Assembly: GCF_002161285.1 (NCBI RefSeq)
Contig: NZ_NFHH01000010.1
Coordinates: 62,001-126,000 of the forward strand
Length of the DNA: 64,000 nt
Reading direction: 5' to 3'
Origin: Blautia sp. An81
GTDB lineage: Bacteria > Bacillota > Clostridia > Lachnospirales > Lachnospiraceae
Below, piece by piece: positions 1 through 9,684 of this stretch; positions within the stretch are counted from its first letter, which is position 1; the number at the start of each line of letters is the position of its first letter. The notes beneath the pieces are model-generated. The model was not told the DNA's origin. It made no database searches and saw nothing but the letters and a program-made list of their open reading frames with translations. The position numbers were made by a program, and so were the translations under genes.

Positions 1-1
1 C

Positions 2-523
2 CAGACTTTCCATGAACTTAACGGGATGACCTGGGGAATCCTGGGACTTGGGGCTATAGGCCGGAGAGTGGCGGATATTGCCAGTATGTTCGGCGCCAGG
101 GTAATCTATTATTCTGCTTCCGGAGCTCCTGCCCAGGAGGGGTATCATCAAGTAGATTTTAATACAATGCTGAAAGAATCGGATATTCTCTCCATCCATG
201 CCCCTCTGAATCAATATACGGAAGGTCTCATGGACCGGGAAGCCTTTGAAAAAATGAAAACTTCAGCTATCCTCCTGAATCTGGGAAGGGGGCCCATTAT
301 CCGGGAGGCTGATCTGGCTCAGGCTCTGAATGAAGGTAAGATCAAAGCTGCAGGCCTGGATGTACTGTCCAGTGAACCTATGGCACCTGACAGTCCTTTC
401 CTGTCCGTAAAAGATAAAAATCGGCTGCTGATCACCCCTCACATAGCCTGGGCTGCAGTGGAAGCCAGACAGAGACTGATGAAGATCATCGCTGGGCAGA
501 TCAAGGATTTCTTTAACTTATAG
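2..523 (+). CDS. D-2-hydroxyacid dehydrogenase, C-terminal part (5' end outside window)
   Basis: NAD-dependent dehydrogenase of the D-isomer 2-hydroxyacid family (hydroxypyruvate/glycerate or D-lactate type); the exact substrate cannot be told. The frame is open to the left edge and reads TFHELNG before the first ATG at 26, so that ATG is internal and the gene is cut by the window. Seen are the Rossmann dinucleotide loop GLGAIG just after the edge, the catalytic Arg region NLGRGP, the Glu in SSEP and the catalytic His in TPHIAWA. The end is intact and is followed by a strong hairpin terminator. Confidence 0.85.
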   Translation, partial: QTFHELNGMTWGILGLGAIGRRVADIASMFGARVIYYSASGAPAQEGYHQVDFNTMLKESDILSIHAPLNQYTEGLMDREAFEKMKTSAILLNLGRGPIIREADLAQALNEGKIKAAGLDVLSSEPMAPDSPFLSVKDKNRLLITPHIAWAAVEARQRLMKIIAGQIKDFFNL

Positions 524-550
524 GGAACAGATTCCTGCTCCAGGACTGCA

Positions 551-601
551 AAGAATCCCGCCTTTTCATACAAAATTCTGTAATGAAAAGACGGGATTCT
601 T
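551..601. terminator. Bidirectional hairpin terminator
   Basis: Inverted repeat with arms 551-569 and 583-601 (about 18 of 19 positions pair) between two convergent genes. A T-rich tract follows on the plus strand and A-rich bases precede it, so it can serve both the dehydrogenase and the yccF-like gene. Confidence 0.8.
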
Positions 602-961
602 TTAATACACTTCAGCACCGAAAGGCATCAGCGCCAATTTGGCCAGCTTGAAATGCTGAAGGCCAAAGGGAATACCGATAATAGTGATACACAGAATTGC
701 ACCCAGAACACAATGCTCCAGGGCCAGAGGCAGGCCGGAAAGGATCAGCCACAGAATGTTCAGCAGAAAAGACCCTGCTCCTCCTCCGTACTGTACTTCT
801 TTCCCAAAAGGAAAGAAACTGAGCCCTGCAAACTTAAAGCACTGAATCCCTATAGGTATTCCCACAATGGTGATGCACCAAAGACACCCTGCCAGGCACC
901 AGCTCAGGCCGCTTAACGCGCCGCCAAATACAAACCATAATAAATTTCCAAGACAACCCAT
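602..961 (-). CDS. YccF-domain membrane protein
   Basis: Small integral membrane protein of 119 residues made of two similar halves. Each carries the YccF (DUF307) signature of a hydrophobic segment, an ITIxGIPxGxQ-like motif (IVGIPIGIQ and IIGIPFGLQ) and a PFG motif (FFPFGKEV, LMPFGAEV). YccF proteins sit in the cytoplasmic membrane and have no established biochemical role. It starts 13 bp after the stop of the 140-residue gene and is co-transcribed with it, downstream of a manganese riboswitch, which suggests a link to metal homeostasis (inference). Confidence 0.85.
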   Translation of the reverse strand: MGCLGNLLWFVFGGALSGLSWCLAGCLWCITIVGIPIGIQCFKFAGLSFFPFGKEVQYGGGAGSFLLNILWLILSGLPLALEHCVLGAILCITIIGIPFGLQHFKLAKLALMPFGAEVY

Positions 962-974
962 TTTTATTCCTCCT

Positions 975-1397
975 CTACCATTGCTTCCTGAGTTTTTCTA
1001 AGAGTTCTTCTACCAGCTGGATTCCATCCTCCACGTCTTCCCGGGTATTCTGGATCCTGGAATAGACAAGATAGTCTGAGACCGGATCATCAAAGAAAAA
1101 GTCCGCAAAGGAAAGGAAACTTCCAATCTCCATTCTCAGATCCAGGGATACAGGAACATCTTTCAATTCTCTTTGAAAAATTTCCAGATCTTTTTTTGCC
1201 CGGGTAATAAGCCCTGAGGCAGTTTCCATTTTCGAGTGCTTGATAAATCCAGTAAAAGCACCCCCTCCGAAAAGATCCAGAAGGCCCCAGTTCTTTGCGC
1301 TGTTCAGCGTATCTCTTAGGATATAAAGACTTTCCAAAGCCTTCTCTCCTGCAGCTTCCGCCTGCTGTAATTCTTGTTTCATTAATCTTTCTGTCAT
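975..1397 (-). CDS. Hypothetical 140-aa protein, first gene behind the Mn riboswitch
   Basis: No family recognised. The 140-residue product is mostly helical and charged, with a glycine-rich patch LFGGGAF near residue 45 and an acidic/aromatic stretch FADFFFDDPVSD near residue 100. No signal peptide or clear membrane span is seen. The start is supported by AAGGAG upstream of the ATG. The 5' leader contains a yybP-ykoY manganese aptamer and terminator, and the next gene encodes a YccF membrane protein. A part in manganese handling is therefore plausible, but this rests on context only. Confidence 0.75.
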   Translation of the reverse strand: MTERLMKQELQQAEAAGEKALESLYILRDTLNSAKNWGLLDLFGGGAFTGFIKHSKMETASGLITRAKKDLEIFQRELKDVPVSLDLRMEIGSFLSFADFFFDDPVSDYLVYSRIQNTREDVEDGIQLVEELLEKLRKQW

Positions 1398-1461
1398 TTT
1401 TCTCGCTCCTTCTCATCTGCAAGCTTCTGTAACAGACGTCAGGAGTATTTGGTTTTTATGA

Positions 1462-1600
1462 TAAAAGAAAAAGACTCTTATCATGACGTCTGTCACAATA
1501 AAAGTCTTGCTATCTCATTTGCTACGGGTGCCTCTCGGCACCGATTGACGATTACAAAACCATCCTTTTGGGATGTTCAGCTACTCCCTTTCCATTGCTT
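1462..1600 (-). promoter_or_regulatory. yybP-ykoY (manganese) riboswitch with terminator
   Basis: Read on the minus strand the leader contains GGGAGUAGC, then GUCAAUCGG followed by a short hairpin and CCG, then UAGCAAGAC. These are the conserved loop segments of the yybP-ykoY Mn2+ aptamer. A closing stem P1 can form between CAAUGGAAAG (5' end) and CUUUUAUUG. That same 3' strand is needed for a terminator stem, AAGACUUUUAU with AUAAGAGUCUU (1498-1508 with 1471-1481), followed by a U-rich tract. Ligand-stabilised P1 would block the terminator, an ON switch as known for the class. It lies 65 nt before the start codon of the 140-aa gene. Confidence 0.9.
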
Positions 1601-1606
1601 GTATAA

Positions 1607-1635
1607 AATTTAACACATTAGCTTCCTGTTGTCAA
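1607..1635 (-). promoter_or_regulatory. Promoter of the Mn riboswitch transcript
   Basis: TTGACA at 1630-1635 and TAAATT at 1607-1612 (minus strand) are separated by 17 bp. The predicted start near 1600 is exactly where the aptamer begins. Confidence 0.7.
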
Positions 1636-1643
1636 GAGAAACT

Positions 1644-1690
1644 TAAAAATGACACCGGATTCATGAAATGTATAAGATATGAATCCGGTG
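1644..1690 (-). terminator. Terminator of the rnfC2-metV-metF operon
   Basis: Stem arms 1653-1663 and 1680-1690 (CACCGGATTCA and complement, 11 bp) are followed on the minus strand by TCATTTTTAAG. It lies about 60 bp after the metF stop and immediately before the promoter of the Mn riboswitch. Confidence 0.75.
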
Positions 1691-1751
1691 CCATCATCTT
1701 GTAATTATATTCTCTCATCCTGCTGCTGTTCTTACAGCAGATTTTCTGGTT

Positions 1752-2630
1752 TTAAATTCCTGCTGCCTTAAGAAGTTCAGGTACTTTGGATTCCCAGCCC
1801 AGAGCCATGATATGTACGCCCTGGCAGTAAGGCTTACATTCTTTGATAATGCGGGCTGCGATCTCTACACCGGTGATTCCGGCTTTTGTCTTCTCTTTAT
1901 CTTTTTTCAGCTCCTCGATCATCTCATCTGGAACGTGAATACCGGCAACATTATTATTCATGAATTTAGCCATTCCTGCTGATTTTGGAATGATGATTCC
2001 CACCTGTACAGGTTTTCCGAACTGTTTTGCCTTTTCCATGAATTTAATGAATTTTTCCGGCTCAAAAACTGCCTGTGTCTGGAAATAATCAGCGCCTGCC
2101 ATTACTTTTCTTTCCATTTTTGCCAGCTGTGCGTCAACGGAATCGCTGCAGGGAGATACGACTGCGCCTTTTGCAAATTTCGGCGCCTCACCGATGAGTT
2201 CGTTTCCTCCCAGGTCCACGCCTTCTTCCAGTTTTTTCACTGCATGGATCAGAGAAACAGAATCCAGGTCGAAAACTGGTTTTGCCTGTGGATGATCGCC
2301 CAGTTTTGTATGGTCTCCTGTGAGAAGAAGAAGGTTCTCGATTCCAAACATTGCTGCGCTTAAAAGGTCAGACTGAAGGGCAATACGATTCCTGTCACGG
2401 CAGGTCAGCTGATAGATGGGGGTCAGACCTTCGTCTTTCAGGGCCTTGCACATAGCCAGAGAGCCCAGACGCATAACAGAGGACTGATTATCAGTTACAT
2501 TTACTGCGGTAATGCCGCTTAAATATGTTTTTGCTTCTTCCAGCAGATGCTCTACATGAAATCCTTTTGGCGGTCCGACTTCCGCAGATACAACAAATTC
2601 ACCACGCTCAAATAACTCCGTAATTTTCAT
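1752..2630 (-). CDS. metF: 5,10-methylenetetrahydrofolate reductase MetF
   Basis: Reduces 5,10-methylene-THF to 5-methyl-THF, the last folate step of the methyl branch of the Wood-Ljungdahl pathway and the methyl donor for methionine. The 292-residue protein has the MetF TIM-barrel hallmarks: SAEVGPPKG near the N-terminus, NVTDNQSS, QLTCRDRNR and LLLTGDH, the folate/FAD-binding segments. ATG start with AGGAG upstream. It is the last gene of an operon with metV and an RnfC-like gene. This MetF-MetV-RnfC2 set is the composition known for the Acetobacterium woodii enzyme, so a role in acetogenesis rather than only methionine synthesis is likely. Confidence 0.93.
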   Translation of the reverse strand: MKITELFERGEFVVSAEVGPPKGFHVEHLLEEAKTYLSGITAVNVTDNQSSVMRLGSLAMCKALKDEGLTPIYQLTCRDRNRIALQSDLLSAAMFGIENLLLLTGDHTKLGDHPQAKPVFDLDSVSLIHAVKKLEEGVDLGGNELIGEAPKFAKGAVVSPCSDSVDAQLAKMERKVMAGADYFQTQAVFEPEKFIKFMEKAKQFGKPVQVGIIIPKSAGMAKFMNNNVAGIHVPDEMIEELKKDKEKTKAGITGVEIAARIIKECKPYCQGVHIMALGWESKVPELLKAAGI

Positions 2631-2671
2631 GATACATTACTCCTAATCCTTAAAATTTTTACATTCCTGTT

Positions 2672-3289
2672 TTAAACTTCTTCATCTGTTGCAAAGTTCC
2701 GCACCTGGGTAGGGCATTTTAAAACATCCAGACGTCCGATCTGTTCAAGCCGTCTGTAAATACGCTCCCAGCCGCATTCCATGTCGCTGTCCACTTCGCA
2801 TCTGCCGTTTTTCGCACCGCCGCACTGGCCGTTGACCAGACTCTTTGAACATGCAGTGATGGGGCAGATTCCTCCAGTCAGATTCAGATAGCACTCTCCG
2901 CACTGATCGCACTTGTATTCCAATGGAGTTACGCCCTGGAATCCCGGCAGCGGGCAGGTATCGCAGGCTGCGCATACCTTTTTCTCTTCCAGATAAGCAG
3001 CAACAGTCTGTACGCCTACGCCGCAGGAAAATACAAGGACTACATCGGCAGCTTCGATCTCACTCATATGTTTCTGGAGACGGAGCTCCATATTTTCCTG
3101 ATTGCATATGTAGTCCGTGGTGAGAATTCCAGTTACCTTTCCCTCAGCAGCTAACTCTTTCTGAAGCTCCCCTGCTTCTTTTTCCGGAAAATGAACTTCC
3201 TTGCAGCCATGGCAGTTAATGATAAAAACCTTTTTTCCTTCTACCAGCCCATTAATCGTCTCTCTGGCTTTTAATTCGGTAATCAACAT
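2672..3289 (-). CDS. metV: MetV, zinc-binding partner subunit of methylene-THF reductase
   Basis: Protein of 205 residues of the methylene-THF reductase C-terminal/MetV family, which forms the MetVF core in acetogens. Cys-rich motifs dominate the C-terminal half: CDQCGECY, GGICPI, and LVNGQCGGAKNGRCEVDS, followed by WERIYRRLE. The N-terminal half carries NCHGC and FSCGVGVQT. It starts 2 bp after the rnfC2-like stop and ends about 40 bp before metF. Its whole length resembles the N-terminal ~200 residues of the upstream RnfC2-like protein, so the operon holds two versions of this domain. Confidence 0.88.
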   Translation of the reverse strand: MLITELKARETINGLVEGKKVFIINCHGCKEVHFPEKEAGELQKELAAEGKVTGILTTDYICNQENMELRLQKHMSEIEAADVVLVFSCGVGVQTVAAYLEEKKVCAACDTCPLPGFQGVTPLEYKCDQCGECYLNLTGGICPITACSKSLVNGQCGGAKNGRCEVDSDMECGWERIYRRLEQIGRLDVLKCPTQVRNFATDEEV

Positions 3290-3290
3290 A

Positions 3291-5252
3291 TCACTTCATC
3301 CCCCTTACTGCATTTTTTCCGGCTTTGATCTTGGTGACTAAAGGAATCTTGGAGGCGCAGATATACTCACAGCACCTGCACTCGATACAATCCATAACAT
3401 TTTTATCCTTCATGCCCTGCCAGTTCTGTTCATCTGCAAATTTTGCAAAATACAGAGGAGAAAGTTCCATAGGACATACATCCATACAACGTCCGCACTT
3501 GATACAAGGCTGCTCAACAGTATGATCTGTATCCACGGCAATGATTCCATTGGAACCTTTCATGATCGGAACGTTCACATCAGAAAGGACAAATCCCATC
3601 ATAGGGCCGCCGGCCTTAATGGTAATGTCATCTCCTGTCACGCCGCCGCAGTAGTCAATAAGATCTTTTGTATTGGTACCGATCTTTACAATGTAGTTGC
3701 CAGGGTTTTTAATTCTCTCGCCGGTCACAGTAACTACACGCTCTACTAAAGGCATACCCTTCAAGATCGCATCTGCAATAGCCTTTGTGGTACTGATGTT
3801 GCTGACAACACAGCCTACATCTGCAGGCAGGCCGCCGCTTGGAACTTTTCTTCCTGTCACACGCTTGATCAGCATTTTCTCAGCGCCCTGAGGATATTTT
3901 GTCTTAGCTGTTACAACTTCAATATTATCTAAGCCCGCTGTTTTCTCATTCATAAGCTGGATAGCGTCCGGCTTATTGTCTTCAATGACGATCACGCCTT
4001 TTTCTGCGCCTACGGCTTTAAGGATTGCCTGGAGACCATAGATCACATCGTCTGCAAACTCCAGAAGCACTCTGTGGTCTGCTGTCAGAAGAGGCTCGCA
4101 CTCACAGCCGTTCAAAAGGATGGTGTCTACCGGTTTTGCAGGTTTTAACTTCACGGAAGTTGGGAAGCCTGCACCGCCCATACCAACGATTCCGGCCTCT
4201 TTTACGATCTCCACGATCTCATCGGGAGTCAGCTCTTCCAGACCTTTACGAGGCTGAACAGATTCGTGAAGAGTATTTTTTCCATCAGAACGGATAACTA
4301 CAGAAAGGCATTCTCCCCTTGTGGCATGTCCATGATTTTCGATGGCAACTACGGTTCCGCTGACACTGGAATGTACAGGACTGCTGATAAAGGCTGCCGC
4401 CTCACCGATCTTCTGTCCTACTTTAACAGTATCTCCCACCTGCACTACAGGATTGGCCGGAGCCCCTGCATGCATGGACAGAGGAATCACTACTTCTTCC
4501 GGATCCGGGAATCTCTTAAGAGCCAGATGTTCTGTAAATTCCTTCCTCTCTGAAGGATGAACGCCGCCGTAATAACCTTCCAGACGGTCTGCACGAATGG
4601 CTTTTACATAATCATTGACAAATTTGAAGTTAATCTTTGAATAATCTCTCAGCTGGATAGGCTGATTCAGGAACTCTTCAAGACGTCCCTGTTTTTCCAG
4701 TCTTCTATATATTTTTTCCCATGCACAGTCTTTATTGCTGTCCACTTCGCATTTCCCGTTCTTCGCACCGCCGCACTGTCCGTTGACTAAGCTCTTGGAG
4801 CAGTCGACGATAGGACAGACTCCGCCGGTTATGTTCAGGTAACACTGGGCACATGCATCACATTTCCGCTCTGTGAGAGCCATACCATGATAGCCTGTGT
4901 AATTCAGTGAATTGCTGGCCGCATACACAGGTTTTCCTGCCAGATCTGCAACTGTCTGGATACCCAGACCACAGGAAATCACGAAAACATTCTCTGTGCC
5001 TTCCGGGATCAGATCCTGAAGTTTCTTTTCTGTCTGAATCTTGTTGCACAAAAAGTCGACTCTGGCACTGCCGGTCACTGTCTTTCCATTTTCGGCAGCA
5101 ATTTTTTCAAACTCACCACATTCTGGTTCCTCAAGTGTTTCAAATTCCTTGAAGCACTTGTTGCAGGCAATAATGAACAAGTTGTCTTTATCGGCCAGTA
5201 CAGACGCCAGTTCATCATTACTTTTTAACTTGTACTTGGTATAATTTTCCAA
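3291..5252 (-). CDS. RnfC2-like protein with N-terminal MetV domain
   Basis: Iron-sulfur flavoprotein of 653 residues predicted to bring electrons to MetVF. Residues 1-205 are a MetV-like domain (CDACAQCY, GGVCPI, NGQCGGAKNG). Residues about 215-653 are RnfC: GGVHPSE, GMGGAGFPTSVK and NGCECEPLLTADHR of the NuoF/RnfC FMN-NADH fold, a central SLBB-like part, and two [4Fe-4S] motifs, CIKCGRCMDVCP and CIECRCCEYICA. The TTG start sits just after AAGGTGAG. The fused architecture matches RnfC2 of the MetF-MetV-RnfC2 reductase of acetogens, which oxidises NADH. It is not the membrane Rnf complex itself, because no rnfDGEAB genes are nearby. Confidence 0.88.
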   Translation of the reverse strand: MENYTKYKLKSNDELASVLADKDNLFIIACNKCFKEFETLEEPECGEFEKIAAENGKTVTGSARVDFLCNKIQTEKKLQDLIPEGTENVFVISCGLGIQTVADLAGKPVYAASNSLNYTGYHGMALTERKCDACAQCYLNITGGVCPIVDCSKSLVNGQCGGAKNGKCEVDSNKDCAWEKIYRRLEKQGRLEEFLNQPIQLRDYSKINFKFVNDYVKAIRADRLEGYYGGVHPSERKEFTEHLALKRFPDPEEVVIPLSMHAGAPANPVVQVGDTVKVGQKIGEAAAFISSPVHSSVSGTVVAIENHGHATRGECLSVVIRSDGKNTLHESVQPRKGLEELTPDEIVEIVKEAGIVGMGGAGFPTSVKLKPAKPVDTILLNGCECEPLLTADHRVLLEFADDVIYGLQAILKAVGAEKGVIVIEDNKPDAIQLMNEKTAGLDNIEVVTAKTKYPQGAEKMLIKRVTGRKVPSGGLPADVGCVVSNISTTKAIADAILKGMPLVERVVTVTGERIKNPGNYIVKIGTNTKDLIDYCGGVTGDDITIKAGGPMMGFVLSDVNVPIMKGSNGIIAVDTDHTVEQPCIKCGRCMDVCPMELSPLYFAKFADEQNWQGMKDKNVMDCIECRCCEYICASKIPLVTKIKAGKNAVRGMK

Positions 5253-5353
5253 TTGCCTTACTCACCTTCCTTATATTATATTCGGAATTTTTATCCTTAT
5301 CTGTTTTCTTATTTCCCCCTCTGTGTGTATTGAAGAAAATAATAATCAGCAGT

Positions 5354-5472
5354 CAAAAACCCCGCTGCAAGCTGCGGGGTTTCTGGTCTGTGGGCGCTGC
5401 CCAGGGGATAAGTTGAGACATCTCCTGTTCATCGCTCACAGAAATAAAATAGCCTGCTAAGGATATGTCTCT
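5354..5472 (-). ncRNA. Unclassified structured leader RNA with pseudoknot and terminator
   Basis: From a predicted start at about 5472 the transcript begins GAGACAU, which pairs with AUGUCUC (5415-5421). Inside that loop CUGUGAGCG can pair with CGCCCACAG downstream (8 of 9 positions), giving an H-type pseudoknot. A GC-rich terminator, AACCCCGC...GCGGGGUUUUU, closes the RNA at 5354-5382. It ends about 100 nt before the rnfC2 start codon. It could be an attenuator/riboswitch for the methylene-THF reductase operon or an independent ~118-nt small RNA. It does not match any riboswitch class I can recall with confidence. Confidence 0.55.
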
Positions 5473-5477
5473 AAGAT

Positions 5478-5507
5478 AACATATTTTCGCTAAATTTTCC
5501 AGTACAA
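5478..5507 (-). promoter_or_regulatory. Promoter of the rnfC2 leader RNA
   Basis: TTGTAC (5502-5507) and TATGTT (5478-5483) on the minus strand are spaced by 18 bp. The predicted start falls at the first paired base of the leader RNA. Confidence 0.6.
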
Positions 5508-5583
5508 ACCTTGTTTTTGTCGTAAAAAACGCACAATTTTTTCTTATACTTCTCCTATGGGCAGATGAACAGCCAAAGGAAAA

Positions 5584-5937
5584 CTATCTGTTTCTATTTT
5601 TCTGCAGCTTAAACCGCAGATAGTCAATACGGTCAAGCCTTTTTTCCCTGAAATGGATTTCATCAAGAGTATCCTTTCTGTGACGGTTCAGCATTTCTAT
5701 GCGTCTTTGTTCTGTCTCTTTTCCCATCAGCAGCAGACGCATATATTCTTCTACTTCACTGCTTTGAAAACCAATCTCATAAAGCGTCATGATCAAGCTC
5801 AGATATTCAATATCCTGATCATCATACTCTCTTGCTTCCGGCATTGGTTCCACTGTGTCCCCAAATCCCCAGTTCTCATATTCTTTCAGTATTTTTTCCG
5901 GTATTTGATAACGCTGGCTTACTTCCTGAATTGTCAT
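5584..5937 (-). CDS. MerR-like transcriptional regulator
   Basis: Small regulator of about 117 residues. The N-terminal helix-turn-helix MTIQEVSQRYQIPEKIL followed by a short wing region is typical of MerR-type DNA-binding domains. The C-terminal half is a long charged helix that would dimerise; no effector domain or metal-binding cysteines are present. The start at 5937 is chosen because GACAGGAGG lies 7 nt upstream; an ATG at 5982 lacks this. It follows the 6-phospho-beta-glucosidase gene by about 80 bp, so it may be the last gene of the beta-glucoside unit. Its target is unknown. Confidence 0.7.
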   Translation of the reverse strand: MTIQEVSQRYQIPEKILKEYENWGFGDTVEPMPEAREYDDQDIEYLSLIMTLYEIGFQSSEVEEYMRLLLMGKETEQRRIEMLNRHRKDTLDEIHFREKRLDRIDYLRFKLQKNRNR

Positions 5938-6019
5938 TTTGCTTCCTCCTGTCTGTCTACTTTTCCAGAAAGATCTCTCCACCTTTCCTTACTCGGAATA
6001 CTTTTTGTCGGAATCTTTT

Positions 6020-9398
<3,379 letters not shown>

Positions 9399-9462
9399 CT
9401 TTCTCCCTCTCTTTCCATTAGGAAATATGTTTTTCATATAACGGTTCAGTACTGATATTTTT

Positions 9463-9492
9463 ATCATATGCTTTGTTATGCAATATGTCTAA
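9463..9492 (-). promoter_or_regulatory. Putative promoter of the beta-glucoside operon
   Basis: TTAGAC (9487-9492) and TATGAT (9463-9468) on the minus strand with 18 bp spacing, about 65 bp before the PTS start codon. Confidence 0.5.
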
Positions 9493-9575
9493 TACCTTTT
9501 TCTGCTTTTCAGAAATACTATTTGAGCATTTCTAATCAAAAAAAGATACCAGAACTATTGGAGCTCCGGAAAGAC

Positions 9576-9604
9576 TGCTGTGTCCGGCTTTGCTGGACAC
9601 AGCA
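9576..9604. repeat. 10-bp inverted repeat between PTS and ABC genes
   Basis: TGCTGTGTCC and its complement GGACACAGCA flank a 9-bp centre. There is no T tract on either side, so it is not a standard terminator. It lies about 85 bp upstream of the PTS promoter and could be an operator or an RNA hairpin. Confidence 0.5.
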
Positions 9605-9610
9605 CGTAGA

Positions 9611-9645
9611 AAAGGGACGCATCTGCTTTCAGATACGTCCCTCTT
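9611..9645 (-). terminator. Terminator after the ABC permease operon
   Basis: AGGGACG-x-ATCTG arms (9614-9625, 9630-9643) around a 4-base loop with A-rich and T-rich flanks; works for the minus-strand permease gene that ends at 9685. Confidence 0.75.
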
Positions 9646-9684
9646 TTCTGTTCTATCGTGTAACTTGTTATATATCGAATACCC

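Noticed and set aside
3291-5252. Subunit of the membrane Rnf complex
   Set aside because: The N-terminal MetV domain and the metV-metF neighbours identify an RnfC2-type partner of methylene-THF reductase; no other rnf genes are adjacent.
5354-5472. ZTP (pfl) riboswitch for the leader before rnfC2
   Set aside because: CCCCTGGGCA resembles the ZTP 3' core, but the 5' domain lacks the conserved GGGUCGUG/GGGAGCG segments.
9400-9470. Catabolite-repression (cre) site near the beta-glucoside promoter
   Set aside because: TGAACCGTTATATGA fits only part of the cre consensus and is not palindromic enough.
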